This document shows positions 48,185-57,329 of a stretch of DNA of 64,000 nucleotides, piece after piece (the first letter of the stretch is position 1; every line of letters begins with the position of its first letter). This stretch comes from Candidatus Poribacteria bacterium (GTDB lineage: Bacteria > Poribacteria > WGA-4E > UBA9662). The translations under genes and the position numbers were made by a program. Below the pieces are notes generated by a model that searched no databases, was not told the origin of the DNA, and was given only the letters and a program-made list of their open reading frames with translations. The stretch is from positions 1-64,000 of the forward strand of contig DTUY01000403.1 of assembly GCA_012963885.1 (NCBI GenBank), written 5' to 3'.

Positions 48185-48963
48185 TGTCCGGAAAAGGTGG
48201 GTCTGTTCTGCTATACTGGCTGTATCGATTGTCTTGGCAATCTTAATTCCGATCCCACCAATTGTTATCGATTTTCTGATTATTTTCAATTTGGCATTCT
48301 CGATCCTGATCCTGATGCTGACAGTCCTGATTCCAAAACCAACCGATTTCTACATTTTTCCACCGCTACTACTACTGACGACAATTTATCGGTTATCGCT
48401 CAACATCACATCCACACGCTTGATTCCGCTTAACGCTTCACGGCCATTGGGTGCGGGGCTGGTGATTCTCACTTTTGGCACTCTGGTGACCAGCCAAAAC
48501 TTGGTTATTGGGTTCATTCTTTTTTTGATCCTGCTTACTATCCAGCATGTGGTTGTCACCAGTGGTGCGGAACGAATAGCCGAAGTTCGCGCACGATTCG
48601 CGCTAGACACGATTCCCAGCAGGCAATTGTCCATCGATGCGGATCTGAGCGCTGGGTTCATCACCAAGAATGAAGCCTGTGCCAAACGCCGGGCAACAGC
48701 AATCGAACAGGAATTTTATGGGACTATGGATGGCGCTACCAAGTTTATTAGAGGCGACGCAACCGTGGCTATTGTCAGTGTGATTGTTAATGGTCTCGTT
48801 GGTCTGATAATCGGAATCGGACAAAATGGTCTATCGATAGCCAAGCGCTACAAACTTACACGATTCTGACTATCGGCGACGGATTAGCTTCCCGAATGCC
48901 AGCGCTGATACTATCAGCCGCCACCGGGTTTCTGATTACCCGCAGCCGGATGATAGCGAGATA
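48171..48963 (+). pseudogene. flhA: FlhA/SctV (flagellar or type III export) N-terminal remnant
   Basis: About 264 codons of the FlhA-family export-gate protein, normally about 690. Transmembrane segments (FLIIFNLAFSILILMLTVLI, LVIGFILFLILLTIQHVVV) lead to the FHIPEP region RARFALDTIPSRQLSIDADL and FYGTMDGATKFIRGDATVA. Near 48845 the frame shifts to [20 protein letters not shown] and [13 protein letters not shown] and then stops at about 48963, immediately before the opposite-strand DUF3500 gene. The cytoplasmic domain is lost. No other flagellar or secretion gene is present, so this is a stray remnant. Its start overlaps the 3' end of the selenoprotein-B-like gene. Confidence 0.7.
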
Positions 48964-48970
48964 AGCGAGG

Positions 48971-50002
48971 TTACTGCGAATGCCCGTTCTGGTGATGGTA
49001 TTGAAGCAGATCAAATCCGAAATCGTCGTCCAGATGTCGCCATATGGAGTGGATATGGTTGGCATTGTTTTGCACATTGTCATATTCAACAAAGAACGAA
49101 TGTCCATGTAGGCGATAATAATGTGGTTGACCGCGTTCTTCACCACCTGCCCAGGCAAAATGAATGGCGTTGAGATCAGCATGCTGCAGTTTTTTTCTCT
49201 CAATTCCCGCCAGTTGGTCCGGCATCCGATCAACGTACTCAGAAATCAGGTCCATTGTCATTTGACGTTGGGCAGTGGACAAAGATTCAATGGCAATTCC
49301 TTCTGCGTGCTGAATTTCGACCCTTGGGTTGTCCCGAGTCAAAATATCATGTGGTGCATCAGCATTGATAATTGTTTTTGACCGCTGATCGGGGGTTAAC
49401 GATTTGAGTAATGAACGGGCTAAATCTTCTTCTGTAGACAAAATCCGAAGACCTTTATGCTCTCCTTGCTTTACCTCGCCGGGGTTAGAGCCGAAAAATG
49501 AGGGATTGGGTGAGATGAGTTTACGATTGACAATCGTAAAATGAAGAGATACATGATGACCTTCTACCCGCCAGCCCCACGGCTGACTCCCATCTGGATC
49601 GCCAAAGACGGTAAAAAAGTAAAGTTCTGGGCCACGTGGATGACTATAGGTTCCTTGTGCTCGTTCAATATCGCCTAGAATCGCTTCTAAATCTATAATT
49701 GCGGTCGCTTTTTGATACCCTTTCTCACTTAGTCCAGTTGCTAGGAGTTTGAATGCCACATCCCGTTGTTTCTGGTTCATTTCTTGAATCAGCACGCCCT
49801 TCCGCTCAAACATATCAATCGGAACAAAATGCCAGCGAAGTCTTTCTCCTTGATCGAACGGAATTTCTGCTTTCCGACGAAGGTCAGGACTTAGCGTCTC
49901 AAGGAAGCGAACGCAGGCTTTGGACATCTCCTCTGCTGTTTCCAAAGCAGGAATAATTAATGGGGTTGACTCATGCTGGTGATGGTGAGTATGTTCTGCC
50001 AT
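48971..50002 (-). CDS. DUF3500 protein
   Basis: A 343-aa DUF3500 protein. Hallmarks are visible: the acid- and His-rich N-terminus (MAEHTHHHQHES), FGDPDGSQPWGWRVEGHHVS then LHFTIVN near residues 130-160, a later HFAWAGGEERGQPHYYRLHG then HSFFVEYDN near 290-315 and the DDFGFDLLQYHHQNGHSQ-type C-terminal end. The family's function is not known; the many His and Asp residues suggest metal binding. It lies 22 bp downstream of NamZ on the same strand and follows it in what looks like one operon. No signal peptide. Confidence 0.92.
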   Translation of the reverse strand: MAEHTHHHQHESTPLIIPALETAEEMSKACVRFLETLSPDLRRKAEIPFDQGERLRWHFVPIDMFERKGVLIQEMNQKQRDVAFKLLATGLSEKGYQKATAIIDLEAILGDIERAQGTYSHPRGPELYFFTVFGDPDGSQPWGWRVEGHHVSLHFTIVNRKLISPNPSFFGSNPGEVKQGEHKGLRILSTEEDLARSLLKSLTPDQRSKTIINADAPHDILTRDNPRVEIQHAEGIAIESLSTAQRQMTMDLISEYVDRMPDQLAGIERKKLQHADLNAIHFAWAGGEERGQPHYYRLHGHSFFVEYDNVQNNANHIHSIWRHLDDDFGFDLLQYHHQNGHSQ

Positions 50003-50024
50003 TTAAAAAAGCCTCCTAATTTAC

Positions 50025-51155
50025 TTAGTAAATAAAATGAGCTTGTCGTTTTTTGTCAAATTGGGTGTTTTTTGGTTGCCAGCTTTGGCTAATTTCGGTT
50101 ACGGATTTGCTGTTTAATAATGCTTCTTGAATCTGATCTGTACCTGTTAACAGGTTAAAAAATCGCGATCGGAATTCAAATTGATCTGGATAAGATGCCA
50201 TTATTGTCGAAATGAGATGTAGTGAAATCTCAGTTGGTCTGGCGGTCAGCCGATCTATGATGTGAACCTGTACACCGCTACACATCTCTTTGGCATACTT
50301 TGAAAACTCCGGCTTAAAATGGATCTGTCGAAACAGGACACCATTTAAAGCCAGCTGGTTTAACTTTTTAGCCAAATCGCAACCATCGATCCAGGGTGCA
50401 CCGATCCATTCGAAGGGCTTTGTGGTTCCGCGTCCTTCGGAAAGGTTAGTACCTTCAATCAAGCACATCCCCGGATAGAGCGTGGCCGTGTCAACCGTTG
50501 GCATATTGGGTGACGGTGGTACCCACGGCAGTCCCGTTTGATCAAACCACATCCATCGCTCCCAACCTTTCATGGGAACAACGGTTAGTGCAAGATCAAG
50601 ATCTGTTTCAGCTCTGAAGAGTAGAGCCAACTCACCCACAGTCATCCCATGCCGGATTGGTATTGGGTACGGACCAACAAAAGATTGAAAATCCGGGTCC
50701 AGTATGTTGCCTTCAACCAGATTTCCGCCAATCGGATTTGGCCGATCAAGAACTATGAAATCGATGTCGCACTCGCTGGCAGTCCCCATTGATAGTAATA
50801 AAGTCGAAATATACGTGTAGAAACGTGATCCGACATCTTGAATATCGTAAATCAACATATCCAAACCGTCAACCATTTCCTGTGTCGGTTTCCGTCTGTC
50901 ACCGTAAAGGCTATGAACCGGAATTAGTCGTTCTTTGTCAATTGAAGAATTAACCTTCTGACCATCTTGAGCACTGCCGAAGAAACCATGTTCTGGGGAG
51001 AAAAGGGCGGAAATACAGCAAAAATCAGAGAGGAGACCCATATTACGATCCAGATTTTCGTTTACACCCGTTTGGTTGGTGATGAGACCTACCTGCCGAT
51101 GGTTGATGATATTCCGTTTTTCATCCAATAAAAGACTTAAGCCGAGTTGAATCAT
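50025..51155 (-). CDS. namZ: Exo-beta-N-acetylmuramidase NamZ (DUF1343)
   Basis: A 376-aa DUF1343/NamZ-family enzyme, which removes N-acetylmuramic acid from cell-wall disaccharide chains during turnover. Conserved pieces: GLSLLLDEKRNIINHRQVGL, TNQTGVN, FSPEHGFFGSAQDGQ, LIYDIQDVGSRFYTYISTL and FIVLDRPNPIGG, then EGTNLSEGRGTTKPFEWIGA and PWIDG. Intact, normal length and without a signal peptide, so it may act on material taken into the cell or be exported by another route. It is followed 22 bp later by DUF3500 and preceded by the EF-Tu-like gene on the same strand. Confidence 0.93.
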   Translation of the reverse strand: MIQLGLSLLLDEKRNIINHRQVGLITNQTGVNENLDRNMGLLSDFCCISALFSPEHGFFGSAQDGQKVNSSIDKERLIPVHSLYGDRRKPTQEMVDGLDMLIYDIQDVGSRFYTYISTLLLSMGTASECDIDFIVLDRPNPIGGNLVEGNILDPDFQSFVGPYPIPIRHGMTVGELALLFRAETDLDLALTVVPMKGWERWMWFDQTGLPWVPPSPNMPTVDTATLYPGMCLIEGTNLSEGRGTTKPFEWIGAPWIDGCDLAKKLNQLALNGVLFRQIHFKPEFSKYAKEMCSGVQVHIIDRLTARPTEISLHLISTIMASYPDQFEFRSRFFNLLTGTDQIQEALLNSKSVTEISQSWQPKNTQFDKKRQAHFIY

Positions 51156-51223
51156 AATATTTGAACGGATCTATAAACTTGTTAAGGACATCAAAGCATG
51201 GAATTTGAATACGTATTCAAATT

Positions 51224-52384
51224 TCAGGATAGCTGAACAATTTCTGTTACGATACCAACACCAATCAACTGCTCCATCTTTTTCAGCTCAAATCGTGTGC
51301 CAACCTGCATGGCCATTGGGATTTCCAATTCAACTGAAACGGTGGCATGTTCACCTGGATTGACAATAGCAGTGTCTGGTGGAAGCGTGATGTGCCCACC
51401 AACATCAATTGTCCACAGGTGAATATCGGGTTTATCACTACCAACGATTGGAATATGCATGCCGCATTCCTCGACTGTCATCAGATAAATAGCTGCTTTA
51501 AACTGATTATAGGATCTAATCTGTTTCGGGGTTGAAACAACCTGTCCAGCTGTAATCCAACCCGGTTCTGCATCGATCTGAATTTCGGGCTGATTATATC
51601 CGACGCAACGTGTTCGTATTCTATCCCCTTTTCCAACAATGTCAACATCCTGTCCAACCGCTAACTGTCCTTGTAGCTTTTCACCTCGGATTGTTGTTAC
51701 ACCCTTTTTCTCTTCTAAAACTTCAGAAACCGGTATCATCAATGACAGTTCACTAGTCAAAATCGGATCCGGCATATGTTGGGCAAGGGAAAAGATCAGA
51801 TCGACAATCGGTTGCCAATCTGAAGCGCCAAGATCTTGTCCTTTATATTCTAAGGCATTAGCAACATCGCCAATGATTATTGGCGGCCTTTTTTCAGCAC
51901 CATAACCATACCTTTCGAGGAGTTCCTCCATTTCGTCTTGACACATTTCAAGAAGTTCCTGATCTCCCACCGCATCAGCCTTGTTAAGAAAGGGGAAAAT
52001 TGTCCGAATGCCAACCTGATTGGCCAATTGGATTTGTTCGATAATTTCCTGTGTGATCCCATCGATTGCGCTGACGACTAAAATGGCTGCCTGAATTTTG
52101 GGTGAACTGCCAATAATGGCTTTAATCAGATCCGTGTGGGATTCACTATCGATCAGTCTATAGTGTTTTCGGCTAGTTTCAAATTTAGCAGTTCGAAACA
52201 GAGTCGAGAGTTGATCTGTTATTGGATAACCAACTGGGTCCATTTGCTGAAACTCGGTATCTGTTACCTCAGTGGATCCGATGTGTCGGACCACTTTCAG
52301 GATTGCTGTCGCTAGAGCTGTCTTACCGTGTTTGATACCGCCGAGCGCGCAAATTGTAGGGTGGGATTGACATCTACTTTGCAT
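51224..52384 (-). CDS. Degenerate EF-Tu paralogue (translational GTPase-like)
   Basis: A 386-aa protein with all three EF-Tu domains. G1 is GGIKHGKTALA (GHVDHGKT in EF-Tu), domain II and III retain MIPVSEVLEEKKGVTTIRGE and VSVELEIPMAMQVGTRFELK. But switch I lacks the RGITI threonine, the G3 motif DCPGH is replaced by DSESH (aspartate kept, glycine lost), while G4 LNKADA and AAILVVSAIDGITQEIIEQI are present. GTP hydrolysis and normal tRNA delivery are therefore unlikely; a GTP-binding regulatory or stress-specific role is an inference. It heads the NamZ-DUF3500 run and sits back to back with tRNA-Arg. The canonical tufA is not in this window. Confidence 0.75.
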   Translation of the reverse strand: MQSRCQSHPTICALGGIKHGKTALATAILKVVRHIGSTEVTDTEFQQMDPVGYPITDQLSTLFRTAKFETSRKHYRLIDSESHTDLIKAIIGSSPKIQAAILVVSAIDGITQEIIEQIQLANQVGIRTIFPFLNKADAVGDQELLEMCQDEMEELLERYGYGAEKRPPIIIGDVANALEYKGQDLGASDWQPIVDLIFSLAQHMPDPILTSELSLMIPVSEVLEEKKGVTTIRGEKLQGQLAVGQDVDIVGKGDRIRTRCVGYNQPEIQIDAEPGWITAGQVVSTPKQIRSYNQFKAAIYLMTVEECGMHIPIVGSDKPDIHLWTIDVGGHITLPPDTAIVNPGEHATVSVELEIPMAMQVGTRFELKKMEQLIGVGIVTEIVQLS

Positions 52385-52555
52385 TTGGACTATCCATTAT
52401 TTTCCTTAGCTAGTTTAGCAGAAGTGACCAAGCGAATCAAATACAAAAAAGCGGATCATGCCTCAATATCCGTGACCCAATTCCAAAAGACACAGCTTAG
52501 TTTGTCTGTCTTGACGGAAAGTGAGCGTCGTGTTACAATAGCAAAATTGTTTAAT
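52385..52555. other. Divergent intergenic region before tRNA-Arg
   Basis: No gene is visible; expected to carry the tRNA promoter and the EF-Tu-like promoter on opposite strands. Confidence 0.3.
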
Positions 52556-52629
52556 GTGCCTGTAGCTCAGTTGGATAGAGCGTTAGCCTCCGGAGCTAAA
52601 GGTCGGGCGTTCGAATCGCCCCAGGCATA
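52556..52629 (+). tRNA. tRNA-Arg (CCG)
   Basis: Complete cloverleaf: acceptor GTGCCTG/CAGGCAT (52556-52562 with 52622-52628), D-arm with AGCTCAGTTGGATAGAGC, anticodon stem TTAGC/GCTAA around loop CTCCGGA giving anticodon CCG, and T-arm GGGCG-TTCGAAT-CGCCC. The 3' CCA is not encoded. Confidence 0.95.
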
Positions 52630-52711
52630 TCCCTTCTCCATTCTTCAGCTTTCCAAATACCGCAAAAACATACTGTGATTTACACTTCTTTTTAACAAAC
52701 AACTTAATTCT

Positions 52712-52729
52712 AGGAGGAACATAGTTCTG
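52712..52729 (+). promoter_or_regulatory. Strong Shine-Dalgarno with non-ATG start for the esterase
   Basis: AGGAGG at 52712-52717 is the strongest ribosome site in the region. In the downstream reading frame the next plausible starts are GTT (52724) and CTG (52727), 9 nt behind it; the first in-frame ATG is only at 52898. Confidence 0.55.
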
Positions 52730-54703
52730 CAAACTTTTAATTCTCATGTTGATGGGTATTATGACGTCTCCGGACAACTGGCAGATGATCTGAGATGTCG
52801 TGCTGAAGAAAATTTCCGACGCCGCGAACAGGAAAAAGCCGAACTGACAACCATTGGAAAATTTGAAGCACATCGGAAGCAGGTACGTGACCATTTCATG
52901 AAAGCGATTGGTGGCTTACCAATCGAACGAACACCGCTTAACCTGCAGTGTACAGGAAAAATTGATTGCGGCAACTACACTATCGAGAAGATCCTTTACC
53001 AAAGCCAACCCAACTTTTACGTAACAGCGGTCTTATACATACCCAACGGAATAACATCCCCACAACCAACAGTAATGTTTGTGCATGGACACGCCGATAA
53101 CGCCAAAGCATATCCCACTTACCAGAAGGTTTGCATCGATTTGGTTAATAACAATTTTGTGGTGATGGCGATTGATCCGCCTGGACAAGGAGAACGGTTC
53201 CAATACTTCGATCCAGAATCTGGTGATCGTATTATCGGTGGTTGCACTACTGAACATACCTACGCTGGCCTGCAATTTACGCTCAATGGCGCTAGTATCG
53301 CCCGTCACTTCATCTGGGACACAATTCGCGGGTTAGATTATCTTGAATCCCTCCCCGAGGTCGATCCACTTAGAATTGGGTTGACTGGTAATTCAGGAGG
53401 GGGGACACAATCAAGCTTTTTGATGATAAGTGAGCCGCGTTTCGCTGCGGCTATGCCGTGCACTTTTATTATGACGCTTGAATCCTACATGAAAACGGGA
53501 CAGCCGCAAGACAGTGAGCAAATTGTTCCTGGATGTTTTGTGCATGGACCGGATCACGACGAGTACATTACTGCCATAGCCCCAAAACCTGTCCGTGTTG
53601 GGGCAGTTGCCTACGACTTTTTTCCAATTGAAGGTGCTATCGAAGCGGTTAACCGTGCAAAAAAAGTTTACGCCCTCTACAACGCAGAGTCACGTCTTGA
53701 CATGATCATTTCACCGCACTCTCACCAATATTCACCAGAGCTCCGCCAGGCCTGCGTTAATTTTTTTAAACAGCATTTTCGCGGTGAGTCGCCTGATTTC
53801 AGAACGGAAGATCCGGAAGTCCTTTCTGATTCGGATCTATGGGTAACACCAAATGGTCAGATCCTTGATTTGTATTCAGACAGTAAAACCGTGTTTGATC
53901 TAAATCGTGAACGGGTCAGTCAGATTGAGATACAGTTGCGGGGTGTAACGGAACTTCGTCAATCAATTGAGGAGGTCTTGGGGGTTGTCGGTGATCGTGA
54001 TCAACCTATCTATCCGCGCATTATTTCGGATCAGGTCATCGACGGTTATCGAACAGAAAAGATTTTCTTTTTCAGCCAACCAAACATCGTGGTTACCGGT
54101 ATCATGATCCATCCCAAGCATGACATTGAGGTTATACAGACGGATCTGGTCATTTTTGAAAAGGGCACAAATCAGATTCCGGATATGCGTGATTGGCTCG
54201 AACAACGTTTAGCAGACGGTCATCGGATTTTTGTCTACGATCTGCGTGGGATTGGCGCTGTAGAAATGAGGCCAGTAAACAGAAACAATCATCCCCATTC
54301 AACGGCGTATAAACTCGCCAGCGATGCAATTATGCTCGGTATTTCAACGCTAGGGTTACGGGTCTTCGACGTTCTCAGAGGGTATGACTATCTTCATTCA
54401 CGTCCTGATGTTGCGGTGGTCGGCCTATACGGTTTACAGAAAGGTGCAGTTTATGCCTATTTCGCCGGTGCACTGGAGGATCGATTTGCCAGTCTTGAGT
54501 TTGAGGATTTACTGATCTCTTATCGTAACTTGGCTGAAACGCGGTATTATGATCAGGAGCATTATAATCTCGAAATAGCCGCTTGGGGGATTTTACAGGA
54601 ATTTGACCTGCCGGATCTGTTGCCTTGTTTCAATAATCGAATATTTCGGGTGATAACGTCACGTAATGCAAATGGAGATATGGCCCCTTCAATGTCAAAC
54701 TAA
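52727..54703 (+). CDS. Alpha/beta hydrolase (acetyl-xylan-esterase-like), two-part
   Basis: A 658-codon protein of the abhydrolase superfamily. The first half has the esterase core: VMFVHGHADNAKAYPTYQ, the nucleophile elbow GLTGNSGGGTQSSF and a downstream His in IISPHSHQYSPELR, giving a full Ser-Asp/Glu-His triad. The second half (about 370-658) is a partial duplicate fold (RTEKIFFFSQPNIVVTGIMI) without a clear nucleophile and may be accessory. Frame homology-like sequence extends upstream of ATG 52898 to about 52727 (57 codons, FRRREQEKAELTTIG and QVRDHFMKAIGGLPIERTPL), which with the AGGAGG site supports a CTG start there. Likely substrate is an acetylated plant or algal polysaccharide. It sits next to the catabolic set on the right. 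Confidence 0.8.
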   Translation: MQTFNSHVDGYYDVSGQLADDLRCRAEENFRRREQEKAELTTIGKFEAHRKQVRDHFMKAIGGLPIERTPLNLQCTGKIDCGNYTIEKILYQSQPNFYVTAVLYIPNGITSPQPTVMFVHGHADNAKAYPTYQKVCIDLVNNNFVVMAIDPPGQGERFQYFDPESGDRIIGGCTTEHTYAGLQFTLNGASIARHFIWDTIRGLDYLESLPEVDPLRIGLTGNSGGGTQSSFLMISEPRFAAAMPCTFIMTLESYMKTGQPQDSEQIVPGCFVHGPDHDEYITAIAPKPVRVGAVAYDFFPIEGAIEAVNRAKKVYALYNAESRLDMIISPHSHQYSPELRQACVNFFKQHFRGESPDFRTEDPEVLSDSDLWVTPNGQILDLYSDSKTVFDLNRERVSQIEIQLRGVTELRQSIEEVLGVVGDRDQPIYPRIISDQVIDGYRTEKIFFFSQPNIVVTGIMIHPKHDIEVIQTDLVIFEKGTNQIPDMRDWLEQRLADGHRIFVYDLRGIGAVEMRPVNRNNHPHSTAYKLASDAIMLGISTLGLRVFDVLRGYDYLHSRPDVAVVGLYGLQKGAVYAYFAGALEDRFASLEFEDLLISYRNLAETRYYDQEHYNLEIAAWGILQEFDLPDLLPCFNNRIFRVITSRNANGDMAPSMSN

Positions 54704-54740
54704 GCCGCGAAAGTAACTTACTTACTCTAAATAAAGATGT

Positions 54741-54983
54741 CTAGTGAAACTCCTTCTTTCCATCTTTGGTTACCATAGGCACTTTCCTCATCCATAACGA
54801 CTTTTCCCACCATTCTGGGTTGTTTTTATACCATTCTATTGTTTTATCTAAACCATCCTCGAAACTCGTTTTAGCTCTCCATCCCAAGATTTTTTTGCCT
54901 TATTGGTGGAGGATGTATGTCTGAAAACTTGACCGAGTCTGTCACCAATATAGGTGATGAGTGACCTAGGCTTATCCATTTTA
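54741..54983 (-). pseudogene. dTDP-glucose 4,6-dehydratase (RmlB) C-terminal remnant
   Basis: Minus-strand frames read KPRSLITYIGDRLGQ near 54980 and, after a shift in a run of seven A (54891-54897), ILGWRAKTSFEDGLDKTIEW then YKNNPEWW, ending KEFH with TAG at 54741-54743. That is the diagnostic C-terminus of RmlB/RfbB, about 330 aa in the intact enzyme; the rest is absent. It lies between two convergent regions and implies a lost deoxysugar pathway. Confidence 0.65.
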
Positions 54984-55149
54984 TCCACGATAATTACAAG
55001 TGATAATTGGCTACACAGACAATATGAGAAATTCCCTTGTCTGAGTTCTGTGGTTCTTCAATCCACCTTGTCCTCTTTTGTGAATAAAAAAACATAATAG
55101 GCAAATTTGCCAGAGTGTAAAGTTGCGAGTGCTAGCATTGTTTCCATTA

Positions 55150-56127
55150 TTACTCCAGTATGATTCGCCGTCCTTCGGTCGCTGAGGCGACCGCTGCTTC
55201 AGCGATAGTTACTACACGCCGTGCAGCTTCAGGGGAAATCAACATCGGTGATTCGTCCAACACGGTATCAACGAAATCATCTATCTCCAGTTGCCAAGCA
55301 TCTACGTCGGGGATGGGTAAACACACTTCACCTGTGGCTGAGATCTTAAGTACGTTCGGGTCGTCATCTCGGAACTCAAGTGATCCTAGGCTTCCGACGA
55401 AACGCCGTCTACCTCCACCGGGCTGTGATAAACCACGGGCGTAGATAACTTGACCGATACCACCTTGTGCAAAGCCAATTTGCATTGTTGCAACGCAGTC
55501 ATCGAATCTCCCAACCGCATCAAGATTTCGAAATGAAGAATATGCATCAATCCACGCAACCTCAGGGCACAGATCAAAGAGCGGGAAGGCTAAGGTTGCT
55601 CCCATAAAAAAAGGGTGTCCGCTAACCTCCATTTGAAACGCCGCATTTTGCTTTGGATCCGTGTCTTCACTCCAATGGACATGCATCACTGCAAACATTA
55701 TTTTCCCGATCTTTCCTATTTCCTGCTTCATTACCGCATGGACGCTGTGCAAAACGCTGGTATGTCCGATACGCAGAATCCGGTTTGTATCTCGCACACA
55801 CTGGATCAGCGCATCTGCATCGTCTGTGCACAACGCCATAGGCGACTCAGTAAACACATGCCTTCCTCCTTGTAGGGCGTTTAAACTCATCAGTGCATGC
55901 GTGTTCTGATGTGTTGCAACAAGAACAGCATCTACATGGGCATGTGAAATGAGTGAACGCCAATCTGGAAGGAACGGTACTCCATAGGCATCAGCTAACA
56001 CCTGACCAGTTGAAGGGTTGCGGGAAGCAACACACGTTAGTTGAGAACGAGGATTTTTTATAATCCTTTCGGCACGGGCATGCGCCATACCACCAGAACC
56101 AATAATTCCGAAACGTAGAAGATTCAT
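55150..56127 (-). CDS. Gfo/Idh/MocA-family oxidoreductase
   Basis: A 325-aa NAD(P)-dependent sugar or inositol dehydrogenase-like protein. The Rossmann N-terminus is FGIIGSGGMAHARAERI; the usual EKPxA lysine motif is changed to TESPMALCTDDADALI, so the catalytic lysine is missing or moved. HTSVLHSVHAVMKQEIGKIG fits the substrate-domain start. This suggests an altered or non-canonical reaction. It is one of three related genes in this catabolic set and lies 50 bp downstream of the abhydrolase gene on the same strand. Confidence 0.85.
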   Translation of the reverse strand: MNLLRFGIIGSGGMAHARAERIIKNPRSQLTCVASRNPSTGQVLADAYGVPFLPDWRSLISHAHVDAVLVATHQNTHALMSLNALQGGRHVFTESPMALCTDDADALIQCVRDTNRILRIGHTSVLHSVHAVMKQEIGKIGKIMFAVMHVHWSEDTDPKQNAAFQMEVSGHPFFMGATLAFPLFDLCPEVAWIDAYSSFRNLDAVGRFDDCVATMQIGFAQGGIGQVIYARGLSQPGGGRRRFVGSLGSLEFRDDDPNVLKISATGEVCLPIPDVDAWQLEIDDFVDTVLDESPMLISPEAARRVVTIAEAAVASATEGRRIILE

Positions 56128-56176
56128 TACCTATTCCTTAATTTTACCCAGATCTCGATTTATCAAGCGGTATTCT

Positions 56177-57256
56177 CTATAAATGCATCTTCAAAAATGA
56201 CGCTGCCCTTCCCCATGATAGCAGATGCCCATCCGGATGAAGAACATAATCAAAGTTGGATTCGGCGTTTAGTATACGATAGGCAGACTGGACTGTTTTT
56301 AGTATAGCATCTCGATCAACTGGTGTAATTAGCGGATCATGCCTGCCTGCTTGAAGTTGCATTGGACGAGGGGCTATCAAACTGAAAACTTCTGGAACAT
56401 CGCCATATTGCAGAAGACCGGGCAGATATTGGATACCGCAAGATGAAAGTTTTAAGGACCGTTCCCGAAAGGTATTCATGCAACCAGCTGGAACACAGGC
56501 TTTTATTCGTTGATCAAAAACAGTCAGCCACATTGCCGTTCGGCCACCATAGGAGTTTCCAATGCAACCGATACGGTCATCATCTACCTCGGGACGTGAA
56601 GTAAGAACGTCAATTGCTGCCCGACCATCTTGGATATGCAGATCGAGTATGTTAATACCATACATCGACGCTGCCATTTGAATCACGTTACACCGGTCAC
56701 GATTGCCTACATGATCTAAATGTCCATCTCGACCGGCCCATCCCCACCAAGCCGGTGCCAGTACAACATACCCGTCACGTACAGCTTCAAGCGCATACGC
56801 CCGACGATTGTTATCTTCTTCTTCCATCCCGTGAACTCCGCAGACTGAATCGATCCCGTACTTGGCATGTCCGTGCGAAACAATTAGGCCCGGTCTGCTT
56901 TCTGTCGATGCAAGATCTCGTGGAATCAACAAGTATGTAATCAGCGTTGAAATTTCACTGACCTGAATACGAAGCAGATGACGCATATGGTTTTCGACTA
57001 CAACTGTGTTTATAGTTTCAACCTGAGGTGTTTTCCGTTTGGGTAATGCCCCTCGCAATTTTGCTATTTTTTCCTGAAAACGCTGTTGCCAGTCAGAGAA
57101 GTCTTGCCCCTCGCGATATATCATGGAAGGTGGATTCACGTCTCCATAAGCCTTAAGTAGATCAATAAAAGATTCGGCAGGCATCTTCATTTTGGTTGTC
57201 TTTGATCTGTTTTTGTGGTTCAAGGTTTTATAGGGAAATTGGTGTAAGGATGTCAT
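56177..57256 (-). CDS. Alpha/beta hydrolase (dienelactone/acetyl-esterase-like)
   Basis: A 359-aa serine hydrolase-fold protein. The nucleophile elbow is GCIGNSYGGRTAMWL, with the oxyanion region in PGLIVSHGHAKYGIDS and an aspartate/histidine near DPLITPVDRDAILK and LHPDGHLLSW. No signal peptide. The conserved part begins at M23 (57190, KMPAESFIDLLKAYG); the first 22 residues rest on the upstream ATG with no clear site. It is likely to remove acyl groups or open lactones in sugar-acid breakdown, judging from Gfo/Idh, enolase- and DapA-family neighbours. Confidence 0.8.
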   Translation of the reverse strand: MTSLHQFPYKTLNHKNRSKTTKMKMPAESFIDLLKAYGDVNPPSMIYREGQDFSDWQQRFQEKIAKLRGALPKRKTPQVETINTVVVENHMRHLLRIQVSEISTLITYLLIPRDLASTESRPGLIVSHGHAKYGIDSVCGVHGMEEEDNNRRAYALEAVRDGYVVLAPAWWGWAGRDGHLDHVGNRDRCNVIQMAASMYGINILDLHIQDGRAAIDVLTSRPEVDDDRIGCIGNSYGGRTAMWLTVFDQRIKACVPAGCMNTFRERSLKLSSCGIQYLPGLLQYGDVPEVFSLIAPRPMQLQAGRHDPLITPVDRDAILKTVQSAYRILNAESNFDYVLHPDGHLLSWGRAASFLKMHL

Positions 57257-57329
57257 CTTCAGGTTGAGGGGCTATCGATTTTTGGATGACTAAGAATACC
57301 CCAAGGTTTTGTAATCCGTGATTCCGATT

